A stretch of 64,000 bases of DNA from Bacteroidales bacterium (GTDB lineage Bacteria; Bacteroidota; Bacteroidia; Bacteroidales; F082). Location of the stretch: contig JALNZT010000011.1 of NCBI GenBank assembly GCA_023229135.1, positions 45,201-109,200 of the forward strand. The letters run 5' to 3'. Each line of letters opens with the position of its first letter. The stretch's first letter is position 1. The position numbers and the translations under genes are program-made. Under the pieces are notes generated by a model, which was given only the letters and a program-made list of their open reading frames with translations, was not told where the DNA came from and made no database searches. Shown in pieces: positions 55,496 to 63,139 of the stretch.

Positions 55496-56626
55496 ATGGC
55501 TTCAACCCTAATTGCAACTCAAGCAACTTCAATAAGAGAAAACGACAAATTACCAACCGAGACTATCAGTACACAAATGACTTCTAAAGATTTACAGGGC
55601 ATCATAAAGGAGCAGGCGGGAAATGCTGTCTGGGATTTTATTAAGCCATTACTTCAGGAATCTTCAGATAAAACATTGCTGATGGCGACCAGCACCCGTT
55701 TTAATATTCTTAATCAAAAACCTTTAGCACATGATACACTAATCAATTTAAAACGTGTAAACGATGTGCGCTACCTCAACAAATTTTTTGAAGCTATCAA
55801 TGCTTTATTGTCCGAAGGAGGACTTTATATCAACAGCGTCCAAACCTATAAAATCAGGAAAAACCGCATTTTGAGCCGCTTTCCGATAGGAATAAATTGG
55901 TTTATTTATTCTTTTGACGTCTTGTTTAAACGCGTCTTTCCTAAGCTCCCACTCACCAAAAAGCTTTATTTTTACGTAACACAGGGCAACAACCGGGTTT
56001 TGAGTAAGGCAGAAACTTTTGGCCGGCTCTATTCTTGCGGCTTTGAGGTGGTGTGCGAAAAAGAGATTGGAGGCGAGCTTTACTTTTTGGCCCGCAAAAT
56101 AAGGGCGCCTTTTTTCGACTACTCCCCTACTTATGGGCCATTGATCAGGCTGAAGCGCTACGGGAAAAACGGCAAATTATTCGGGGTGTATAAAGCACGC
56201 ACCATGCATCCATATTCTGAATACCTGCAAGATTATATTTATCGCATGAACGACCTGGATGCAGGAGGTAAATTTAAGGACGATTTCAGGGTTACTACAT
56301 TGGGTAAAGTAATGCGAAAATTTTGGCTTGATGAGTTTCCGATGTTTATCAATGTTTTTAAGGGTGAGATGAAATTGGTTGGCGTTCGCCCATTGAGTCG
56401 TCATTATTTTAGCCTGTATAGCGATGAGCTAAAAGAGAAAAGGCTGCAATTTAAGCCGGGTCTTATTCCACCATTTTATGTTGATATGCCAAAAACACTC
56501 GAAGAGATTATGGCTTCGGAGATGCGCTACCTGGAGGCTTATGAAAAACATCCCCTGCTTACCGACTGGCGGTATTTTTGGATGGCCTGGTACAATATCT
56601 TTATAAAAAAGGCGAGGAGCCAGTAG
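55496..56626 (+). CDS. bacterial sugar transferase (initiating phosphoglycosyltransferase-like)
   Basis: A 376-residue protein. The C-terminal ~190 residues resemble the WbaP/WcaJ-type sugar transferase domain that moves hexose-1-phosphate to a lipid carrier: GKLFGVYKARTMHPYSEYLQDYIYRMND, DFRVTTLGKVMRKFWLDEFPMFINVFKGEMKLVGVRPLSRHYF (with the conserved R-K-x-x-LDE-P-x-xxNV and VGxRP blocks) and FKPGLIPPFYVDMPKT. The N-terminal half is unusual: it contains no string of transmembrane helices but a methyltransferase-like stretch (LLSEGGLYINSVQTYKIRKNRI). The usual catalytic Asp-Glu pair is seen as LDE. It probably starts repeat-unit synthesis for a surface polysaccharide. Confidence 0.85.
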   Translation: MASTLIATQATSIRENDKLPTETISTQMTSKDLQGIIKEQAGNAVWDFIKPLLQESSDKTLLMATSTRFNILNQKPLAHDTLINLKRVNDVRYLNKFFEAINALLSEGGLYINSVQTYKIRKNRILSRFPIGINWFIYSFDVLFKRVFPKLPLTKKLYFYVTQGNNRVLSKAETFGRLYSCGFEVVCEKEIGGELYFLARKIRAPFFDYSPTYGPLIRLKRYGKNGKLFGVYKARTMHPYSEYLQDYIYRMNDLDAGGKFKDDFRVTTLGKVMRKFWLDEFPMFINVFKGEMKLVGVRPLSRHYFSLYSDELKEKRLQFKPGLIPPFYVDMPKTLEEIMASEMRYLEAYEKHPLLTDWRYFWMAWYNIFIKKARSQ

Positions 56627-57288
56627 GGATACAAGGATTCAAAGATTCCTGATTCAAAGATTCAAATGATTCAAAATTCAAAGATTCAAAGACATGCGGT
56701 CGCAAATCTTTTTTTTGTTCCATTTCGTGGGGTACAGCGAGTTTGCTTCGTTGAAAGCTTTGCTGGGGCAAATCTTTCACCTCGCAAAGTCGTGCATTGA
56801 TAGGGAGATGGTTGTGGGGGGATTTGCAAAAGCAAAGCTTTCGTTTAGTACAGTTGGACTTTGGTAGGGGTTTCGGCTAGGTCTTCGCTAGTTCATCTAT
56901 AGTGTTTTTAGGGTCTAAGCCCTGCCAATACAGGTCTTTTGGGCGAATTGCATACACGTTGCATACAGGAAAGCTTTTTCATACCCCTGCTTAAGCTTTT
57001 TGACTGCCTGGCGTGCCAAAGTTTTTTATGGGTTTTCAGACTGAATTATCTTGTGATTAGGTTGTCAAAAGCCTGATATTGCCCTGCCATACGCACACTT
57101 TTGGTGCGTGAAGTGCGCGTAAGGTCGCTGCCAAGCCGGCAGACAAGCTAATACTACTGACTTTGGCGTTGTTTCGCACACTTTTCCATTGTTTGAACGA
57201 AAATTGGACTAAGGGAAGCAGTTCAGTTTTTATTGCGCAATACTACTGACAGACGTTCAATTAATTATTCATTTCAAAAATTCAAGCA
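56627..57288. other. repeat-rich intergenic region without a recognisable gene
   Basis: Positions 56627-56700 are ATTCAAAGATTC-type repeats. Positions 56700-56815 hold a diverged copy of the GGGGTACG...CTTTCACCTCGCAAAGTCGT module also seen at 61874-61940. From about 56850 to 57288 I see no clear frame, hairpin or promoter. Confidence 0.7.
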
Positions 57289-57954
57289 ATGGCTCGAATT
57301 AAAAAAGGAATCCTCGGCGGCATTTCCGGTAAAGTCGGAAATGTGGTTGGCGGGAACTGGAAAGGAGTTGATTATCTCCGTTCACTTCCTACTGAGGTGC
57401 GAAATGCCAACACTGTTTTACAAATGTCCCAACGTGCGAAGTTCCGTGTGCTGATCAAGTTTCTTCAGCCTATGAAGCAGTTGATCCGTATCGGATTCAA
57501 GCCGGCTGCCGGACGCATCACCGCTTTCAATGCTGCTACCTCTTATAATTACCACCATGCATTGGCAGGTGATCATGAGGCAGGCTTTGAGATAGCGTTT
57601 AGTGAGGCCCGACTGGCTTTAGGGGAGCTGGAATCGATAATTGGCCTGACAGCCGAATCGACAGAAACCGCTAAACTCAACCTGGGATGGACAGACAATT
57701 CAGCTGCAGCAGGCGCAGCATCCACGGATATCTTGTACGTGGCAGTTTATAACCCTTTAAAAAACCATGCCGTGGTCAGGATTAACGCGGCAGAGCGCAT
57801 AGATGCTTCGGCAATCATTGAGCTGCCGGCTAACTATAGCGGGGATACCGTGCATGTTTACACGGGTTTTATTACCGCTGAAGTACTGGTGGGCACGGCG
57901 TCCCGCGATAGCGTTGGCGAGAGTGTGTATGCCGGAGCGATCGTTATCGCTTAG
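57289..57954 (+). CDS. DUF6266 family protein
   Basis: A 221-residue protein with the family signature at the very N-terminus, MARIKKGILGGISGKVGNVVGGNWKGVDYLRSLPTEVRNANT, followed by LQMSQRAKFRVLIKFLQPMKQLI and a C-terminal half rich in beta strands with short Ala/Thr-rich segments. There is no signal peptide or membrane helix. DUF6266 proteins are common, often in several copies, in Bacteroidota accessory regions, and have no known function. The Gly/Lys-rich start may bind nucleic acid or be structural; this is a guess. A terminator follows. Confidence 0.82.
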   Translation: MARIKKGILGGISGKVGNVVGGNWKGVDYLRSLPTEVRNANTVLQMSQRAKFRVLIKFLQPMKQLIRIGFKPAAGRITAFNAATSYNYHHALAGDHEAGFEIAFSEARLALGELESIIGLTAESTETAKLNLGWTDNSAAAGAASTDILYVAVYNPLKNHAVVRINAAERIDASAIIELPANYSGDTVHVYTGFITAEVLVGTASRDSVGESVYAGAIVIA

Positions 57955-57986
57955 ATTTTCTTGACTATTGCGCCTTGCAGCGTTGC

Positions 57987-58021
57987 ACCGGAGTGAGGGA
58001 AACCTTGCTCCGGTTTTTTTT
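57987..58021 (+). terminator. rho-independent terminator after the DUF6266 gene
   Basis: Arms ACCGGAG (57987-57993) and CTCCGGT (58008-58014), a 14-nt loop, then eight T. Confidence 0.85.
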
Positions 58022-58155
58022 GGGGGGATAAGATTCAAAGATTCAAAGATTCCTGATTCAAAGATTCAAAAGATTCAAGACTCAGGATTGGATTACGTAG
58101 TGCAGTTAGGGTGCGGGTCGAGAAGATTTGAGGATTGGGATTTCGTGGGGTACGA
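58022..58155. repeat. left repeat module of the HTH-Argonaute operon
   Basis: GGGGGGATAAGATTCAAAG followed by GATTCAAAGATTC-type units, then a 70-bp segment (58086-58155) starting GATTGGATTACGTAGTGCAG. This segment matches 61724-61793 with three mismatches. The GGGGGGATAAGATTCAA start recurs at 61421. Positions 58156-58270 hold further GATAGGGAGATAG and GCTTTCGC repeat fragments and no gene. Confidence 0.9.
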
Positions 58156-58270
58156 CAAGGCCGTACTTTGATAGGGAGATAGTTGTGGGTGGCTTTCGCT
58201 TTGCAGGATGGGCTTTGTTGAAAGTTTTCAACAATTGCTTTATTAACCAACTATTTAAGATTTAGTTCCG

Positions 58271-58278
58271 TATTTTTG
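58271..58278 (+). promoter_or_regulatory. -7 promoter element of the HTH-Argonaute operon
   Basis: TATTTTTG, a full match to TAnnTTTG, 43 bp upstream of the ATG at 58322. It sets the start downstream of the earlier in-frame TTG at 58292. Confidence 0.55.
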
Positions 58279-58321
58279 TATCTGAAGGTTTTTGAAATCT
58301 ATTAATTTTAAACTAAGGCTA

Positions 58322-59362
58322 ATGGCTGATACTTTATTGCGTTCTTATTCTTATCATCCTATGCGGTTGCATAGCTTCCATCAGTTGTTGTATGACCAGC
58401 TTATGCCGTGGCTGCCGGAAAACAACCGTGTTTTGTTTTACCGTGCCTGGCAGCACCATGTTGCTGCGGCATCAAGCTCAACTTATCTGCATGGCCTTAT
58501 AACGGTTTTTGAGCGTAACAACAGGGGCTTACCTCCTGCTTTGAAGGAAGAATGGCAATTCATAGGTCATACAAAATTTACACCTTTGATAAAGGAAATA
58601 TATTTTGGACTGAAAAGTCAGGAGCTTACGGGCCTCAAACTTTTCTTTTACCGCGACCTTATCGCGCAGGCTTTTGCGCACAGCTATGTGTTTTGTGAGC
58701 TGCAACTTGCTGGCTTATCTGCCGTACGCCGCCAGTTTGAGCTGCGCCAGCTGATGCGGCGGCTGGATGATCTGTTGCAGTATAGCAAAATAACATTCAA
58801 AAAGAAGGAAGGAGAGGACGCCCTTATCGTGTATATGGTTCATCTGTGTATGCTCATTTTCCGGCGGCTATTAAGCAATAAGTACCATAATATCCTTACT
58901 CCTGATATTGTTCTACTCAATAATGAGTTGATAAAACCATATTATCATAGCGATTACCCACAGGGCCATTTGCTCATTACATTGTACAATTGGTATGAAA
59001 AGGACTTTCCCAACATCATTGACAAGTTTGCGGGTGGCGGTGGATTATTTTCGGATAGCAAAAGTCAGCCTGTTAAATCAAATAAAAATGCTTTAATAAA
59101 TCAAGAAAGTCAGTCTGTGGCAATTGATGATGCCGACAAACCAAAAGCTGAGGAGCAAGAAATGCAATCTTTAACAAGCAACAAAGTAGCGGCAAAAACA
59201 ACGCTATCGTATAGCACAGCTGAGGCTTCCAAAATTTTAGGAATCAGCCCAAACGGACTACTCAAGCAAGCAAAGCAGGGCAAAATCCGTCATTATAGGA
59301 TTGGTAAACTATATAAATTTTACCAACAGGAAATTATCGCCATTATGCATGGCAAAAATTAA
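58322..59362 (+). CDS. uncharacterised helical protein with C-terminal excisionase-like HTH, partner of the Argonaute-like gene
   Basis: A 346-residue protein whose first ~240 residues I do not recognise. They look all-helical and cytosolic (HSFHQLLYDQLMPWLPENNRVLFYRAWQHH, LFFYRDLIAQAFAHSYVFCEL, RRQFELRQLMRRLDDLLQY). A polar linker rich in Ser/Asn/Lys/Glu follows at about 245-290. The last ~54 residues are a MerR/excisionase-type helix-turn-helix (YSTAEASKILGISPNGLLKQAKQGKIRHYRIGKLYKF). The Argonaute-like gene starts 14 bp downstream with no promoter between, so the two are surely co-transcribed. It contains no APAZ, SIR2, TIR or nuclease motif that I can see, unlike known partners of inactive Argonautes. 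It could be a DNA-binding partner or effector, or an autoregulator. Confidence 0.8.
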   Translation: MADTLLRSYSYHPMRLHSFHQLLYDQLMPWLPENNRVLFYRAWQHHVAAASSSTYLHGLITVFERNNRGLPPALKEEWQFIGHTKFTPLIKEIYFGLKSQELTGLKLFFYRDLIAQAFAHSYVFCELQLAGLSAVRRQFELRQLMRRLDDLLQYSKITFKKKEGEDALIVYMVHLCMLIFRRLLSNKYHNILTPDIVLLNNELIKPYYHSDYPQGHLLITLYNWYEKDFPNIIDKFAGGGGLFSDSKSQPVKSNKNALINQESQSVAIDDADKPKAEEQEMQSLTSNKVAAKTTLSYSTAEASKILGISPNGLLKQAKQGKIRHYRIGKLYKFYQQEIIAIMHGKN

Positions 59363-59376
59363 TAGCATCTTTTATT

Positions 59377-61419
59377 ATGACAACAAATCAAGAAACAACT
59401 CCCTTTCACCTAAACCTGAGACCTTTTTCTTTTCCTACAGATGAAATCAAAGTAGGCTTTTCTTTAACGCCGTCTCAAAGCAGGCAAAGCGTAAAACTCA
59501 AAGCCTGTCCGGATGATATTCGGAGATGTTATCCTGAGCAGCATGAAAATGACACCATCTACCTCTATTTCGATATCCCCAAAGACTTTGAAGGCCAGCA
59601 ATGGTTAGTCAGCTTAAGTGCCCACAGGCAGATCGCCCGCTGCTATGCACATTTTTTGTTGCACAGCTATTTTGTGAACCAAAACGCTTATCAGCAATCA
59701 AACTTTGTGAATGACCTGGTGATTTGGCAAAATGAATCCTCTAAAACATCCCCTTATGCGCAGTTTAACCGGATACAGCTCAAAGTAAAGTATTATGAAG
59801 AGGATGAGCAGCCTTCACTGGGCTTGTCCTATATCGGCAATTCCTATATCCTAAAAGAATCTTTGGAAAGCCTGGACAATTCGCAGCCCGGTGCCACGAG
59901 GCACCTAAAAAAGGTGATTTACAACAAACAGATCATGCACCACAAACATTTGCCTGATGAGGCCCATGCTGCCCGTGACAAACAATACCCCATACTGAAC
60001 CGTGAATTGAGGCAGGCACTGGATATCGTCATTCCGACAAGGCGAAACCCCAATAAACACCAGGAACAATGGAATATCGTAAGTCATTTTTTTAAGGAAA
60101 TACTGCAAAACAAAACGGCAACAGGGCTTATTTTTGACAACAGCTGGCGTGCTACCGAGCCTTTATTTCAGCTTGAAGGGGCAAAGAAGGCTTTGGTTTT
60201 TGGTGGAGGCAACACCCATGACGATGTTTATAAAGGCTTGCGCAGCTTTGGCCCTTATTTACCGCTCAAGGTAAAGCAGCTGGTGTGCTTCTTTATTTAT
60301 ACGCCGGAAGAAAAAGCGGCAAAGGAAAAACTAAAAGAAGAATTGCTTTCAGGCGCTAGCTATAAAGGCTTGTCGGCTTATATGAAATTAGCCGTCCATC
60401 ATGAAGATCAACTGGATATCTGTATAGATAAGGGCGATACGATGGCCGAGCAGCTGGCGGCACAGCTAAGCCTTAAAAGTTTAGATACCAGCCTGTCTTA
60501 TTTTGCAATTTATATCAGCCCGTTTGATAAATACACAGGAGCTGAAAAGTATAGAAGGGTATATTATCAAATCAAGGAGCTGCTGTTGAAAAGAGGGATT
60601 GCATCACAAGCTTTTGTTGGCGCAAAGGCCATAGACGCCGAGACGAAATTTTACTATTGGGTACCCAATATTGCCATGGCAGCCATTGCCAAGCTGGGTG
60701 GCATTCCGTGGGTGCTGTCAAAAACACATCAAACTTCTTTGGTGGTGGGTTTCGGGATGTATAAACTGCCGCAATACGACCTCAAGTTTGAAGCCTCATC
60801 TTTTGTGTTTTCTGACGATGGTCATTTTAAAGGCTTTGATTATTATCCGGCTAACGAATCATCGGCTATTGCTGCAAAGCTGGAGGAAGCGCTGAATCAC
60901 TACCTGAACAAACACGGCAAACCCGAGCGACTGGTGATGCACTATTATAAATCATTGAGCAACAGACAGTTTATGCCTGTGAAAAAGATGTTGGAAGCAT
61001 ACGATCCCGGACTGGCCTTTTATGTGGTGCGGGTGAATCAAGGCATGACGGATGACTTTTTTGTGAAGGCTGTGCAAGATACTTATGGCCTGCCGGCCGA
61101 TGGCAGTGTTTTCAGGCTAAGTAATCAGGATTATCTGTTGTATGTCAATGGCTACACGGGTGAAGGCAAACCAAAGGCACAGCCGATGCCGGTGCGCTGC
61201 TACCTGCAAGCCAATAAGCCTAAGCTGCTCGATGACCAAGAGACCGTGATGGAACTACTGCAGCAGGTGTATGATTTCACGCGGCTTTACTGGCGCAGTG
61301 TAAAGCAGGCTTCTGTGCCGGTTACCATTGGCTATCCGCGGCTGTTGGTCTCCCAAACGGCCTGGTTTGAAGGCACTTCGCTGCCGGGAGGACTGGAGGA
61401 AAGGCCATGGTTTTTGTGA
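59377..61419 (+). CDS. prokaryotic Argonaute-like protein with apparently inactive PIWI domain
   Basis: A 680-residue protein. The N-terminal ~230 residues contain an Argonaute N/L1-like stretch (EDEQPSLGLSYIGNSYILKESLESL). The MID region (about 300-440) has YYQIKELLLKRGIASQAFV and PNIAMAAIAKLGGIPWVLSK, which supply the Y-K...Q...K residues of the guide 5'-phosphate pocket. The PIWI region follows: SLVVGFGMYK (about 454-463), SFVFSDDGHFKGFDYYPA, ERLVMHYYKSLSNRQ (His522), DYLLYVNGYTGEG and SVPVTIGYPRLLVSQ. The DEDX catalytic residues are not at their expected places: G460 stands for the first Asp, YYK for the RDG-type Asp, and the last Asp/His is missing. Guide binding without cleavage is therefore likely. 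Length and domains suggest a long-B-type relative with a reduced PAZ region; certainty about the Argonaute fold is fairly high. Confidence 0.82.
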   Translation: MTTNQETTPFHLNLRPFSFPTDEIKVGFSLTPSQSRQSVKLKACPDDIRRCYPEQHENDTIYLYFDIPKDFEGQQWLVSLSAHRQIARCYAHFLLHSYFVNQNAYQQSNFVNDLVIWQNESSKTSPYAQFNRIQLKVKYYEEDEQPSLGLSYIGNSYILKESLESLDNSQPGATRHLKKVIYNKQIMHHKHLPDEAHAARDKQYPILNRELRQALDIVIPTRRNPNKHQEQWNIVSHFFKEILQNKTATGLIFDNSWRATEPLFQLEGAKKALVFGGGNTHDDVYKGLRSFGPYLPLKVKQLVCFFIYTPEEKAAKEKLKEELLSGASYKGLSAYMKLAVHHEDQLDICIDKGDTMAEQLAAQLSLKSLDTSLSYFAIYISPFDKYTGAEKYRRVYYQIKELLLKRGIASQAFVGAKAIDAETKFYYWVPNIAMAAIAKLGGIPWVLSKTHQTSLVVGFGMYKLPQYDLKFEASSFVFSDDGHFKGFDYYPANESSAIAAKLEEALNHYLNKHGKPERLVMHYYKSLSNRQFMPVKKMLEAYDPGLAFYVVRVNQGMTDDFFVKAVQDTYGLPADGSVFRLSNQDYLLYVNGYTGEGKPKAQPMPVRCYLQANKPKLLDDQETVMELLQQVYDFTRLYWRSVKQASVPVTIGYPRLLVSQTAWFEGTSLPGGLEERPWFL

Positions 61420-61420
61420 G

Positions 61421-61530
61421 GGGGGGATAAGATTCAAGATTCAAAGATTCAAGATTCAAGATTCAAGATTCAAAGACCTGCCTGCTGCCTGCCTGGCCGT
61501 CAGACAGGACCGCAGGAAGGCAGGTTCAAA
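61421..61530. repeat. right repeat module of the HTH-Argonaute operon (part A)
   Basis: GGGGGGATAAGATTCAAGATTC and further ATTCAAGATTC units begin 2 nt after the Argonaute stop codon. They are followed by the GC-rich CCTGCCTGCTGCC...AGGCAGG stem that recurs at 51276-51323. Positions 61530-61680 are AT-rich and hold no gene, flanked by CTCCGAAAAGT and ACTTTTCGGAG. Confidence 0.88.
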
Positions 61531-61546
61531 GATTGAGTCCCCTCCG

Positions 61547-61678
61547 AAAAGTCAAAAGATAAAGAATGCCACTAATACACAAGAAATTATGATTCTTAAA
61601 AATTTGAATATCAAGTGTTTAATGTTTTTCAAGTTTCCTGATTTCGTATCTTAGTGTCGAAATGTTACTTTTCGGAGT
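61547..61678. repeat. short element flanked by CTCCGAAAAGT/ACTTTTCGGAG inverted repeats
   Basis: CTCCGAAAAGT at about 61544-61554 and its exact reverse complement ACTTTTCGGAG at about 61668-61678 enclose ~115 AT-rich bp without a gene. This is small, possibly MITE-like. Confidence 0.55.
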
Positions 61679-61732
61679 AGGCTCAAGATTCAAGATTCAA
61701 GATTCAAAGATTCCTGATTCTAAGATTGGATT

Positions 61733-62149
61733 ACGTAGTGGAGTTAGGGTGCGGGTTAAGAAGATTTGAGGATTGGGATTTCGTGGGGTACGATGAGGCC
61801 GCCAGGTCGTTAAATAGCGCTGGGGCGCTATTGAACTCCTCGCGAAGATGGGCTTCGTAAGGGGAATGGCGTGGGGTACGACGACTTTGCGAGGCGAAAG
61901 ATTTGCTCTCGCAAATCTTTCGCCTCGCAAAGTCGTACTTTGGTAGAAAATTGGTGGTGGGAGGAGCGACTTTTTGAGCGTTTTAAAATAAATTTCAAAA
62001 AAAACTTGCTGTTTCGAAAAGCATGAGTAATTTTGCTACTCGAATAAGATTTGAAGATTCCTAATTTGAAAATTTTAAAATCATTGTCGTAACTCCTCAA
62101 ATTTTCAAATCCTCAAATCTTCTTAACCCGCACCCTAACTACACTACGT
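61733..62149. mobile_element. MITE-like element with 42-bp terminal inverted repeats
   Basis: The segment 61733-61774 (starting ACGTAGTGGAGTTAGGGTGC) is the reverse complement of 62108-62149 with one mismatch. The 417-bp element encodes no transposase and contains the 26-bp hairpin at 61881-61936. Part of the left end is also the right copy of the 70-bp module (61724-61793) that brackets the Argonaute operon. GATTCAAGATTC/AAATCCTCAAATC-type repeats extend on both outer sides, also inverted. Confidence 0.75.
61881..61936. repeat. 26-bp perfect hairpin with TCTC loop
   Basis: Left arm 61881-61906 (ACGACTTTGCGAGGCGAAAG then ATTTGC), loop TCTC, and right arm 61911-61936, which is the exact reverse complement. 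Its central 24 bp are shared with 51431-51454, and diverged pieces occur near 50190-50240 and 56735-56800. Confidence 0.92.
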
Positions 62150-62225
62150 TCTTTAATCTTCAAATCCTCAAATCTTTTTTCAAATCCTCAAATCCTCAAA
62201 TTTTCAAATCGTTGAATAAGTAACC

Positions 62226-62762
62226 ATGCTCGAAGCACTAATCACTTCCAAAACAAAACTCAAAATGCTGTTGAAGTTCTTCCTCAACAGCTCCAACACG
62301 GGCTATCTGCGTGGTCTTGCCACCGAATTCAACGAATCCACCAACTCCGTCCGCCTCGAACTCAACAAGCTCGAACAGGCCGGCCTGCTACACTCACAAA
62401 CCGAAGGCCCACGCAAGGTCTTCCGTGCCAACGACAAACACCCACTCTTCCCCGACATACAAAATATCGTCCGCAAAACCATCGGCATCGACGAAATCAT
62501 CGAGCGTGTCATCAACCACCTCGGCGACCCACAAGAAGTTTACCTCATGGGAGAGCTCGCACAAGGCATCGACAGCCAGCAGATCAACCTACTCATCGTA
62601 GGCGAACAGCTCGACCTCGACTACCTGGCACAGCTCGTCCTCAAAGCACAAAAACTCATCTCACGCACCATAGGCTTCTTCGCCCTCACACCCGCTGAGT
62701 TCCAACAACAACTACCCAAACTCAATACCGAAAACATGATGCTCGTATGGGAAAACGATTAA
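62226..62762 (+). CDS. winged-helix/nucleotidyltransferase-like protein
   Basis: A 178-residue protein. The N-terminal ~75 residues form an ArsR-like winged helix (LRGLATEFNESTNSVRLELNKLEQAGLLHSQTEGPRKVFRANDKHPLFPDI). The C-terminal half resembles a small nucleotidyltransferase fold (VYLMGELAQGIDSQQINLLIVGEQLD) in which the usual GSxAxG and DxD residues are lost, so it may be only a binding domain. I recall similar genes at the border of Bacteroidota polysaccharide loci. Codon use is striking: most third positions are C (CTC, AAC, ATC, GGC), unlike its AT-rich neighbours. It starts 8 bp after a GATTTGAGG-type repeat and is followed by repeats only. Confidence 0.82.
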   Translation: MLEALITSKTKLKMLLKFFLNSSNTGYLRGLATEFNESTNSVRLELNKLEQAGLLHSQTEGPRKVFRANDKHPLFPDIQNIVRKTIGIDEIIERVINHLGDPQEVYLMGELAQGIDSQQINLLIVGEQLDLDYLAQLVLKAQKLISRTIGFFALTPAEFQQQLPKLNTENMMLVWEND

Positions 62763-63139
62763 ACGATTAAACGAAAAGTGAAAAGTGAAAAACCAAAAGT
62801 GAAAACTAAAAAAACTAACAAATATGAATAAACCATTTAAGATTATTCAAAAATTCAAAGATTCAATCTCTGCTCGTCGTGCCTCCTTGCAGAATTCAAA
62901 GATTGAATTTCGTATTAACCTAAATCCCAATCTTTGAATCTTTAAATTTTCTTAATCTTTGAATATCAATCACGTAAAATTAACTACACTACGAAATATA
63001 AATCTTTGAATCTTTGAATCAGGAATCTTTGAATCTTCTTAATCTTTGATTTCAGAATGGTTATATTTGAACACGCGAAATAACTACACTACGTTCGTCA
63101 ATCTTTGAATTTTTGAATTTTTGAATCTTTGAATCTCAC
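62763..63139. repeat. AATCTTTGAATC-type repeats
   Basis: Irregular runs of AATCTTTGAATC and AAAGTGAAAAGTGAAAA, plus two copies of ACTACACTACG (also at 62139-62149, 63476 and 63912). No gene is seen here. Confidence 0.85.

Noticed and set aside
59377..61419. Catalytically active Argonaute nuclease
   Set aside because: The positions matching the DEDX tetrad carry G460, YYK after His522 and no final Asp/His, so cleavage is not expected.
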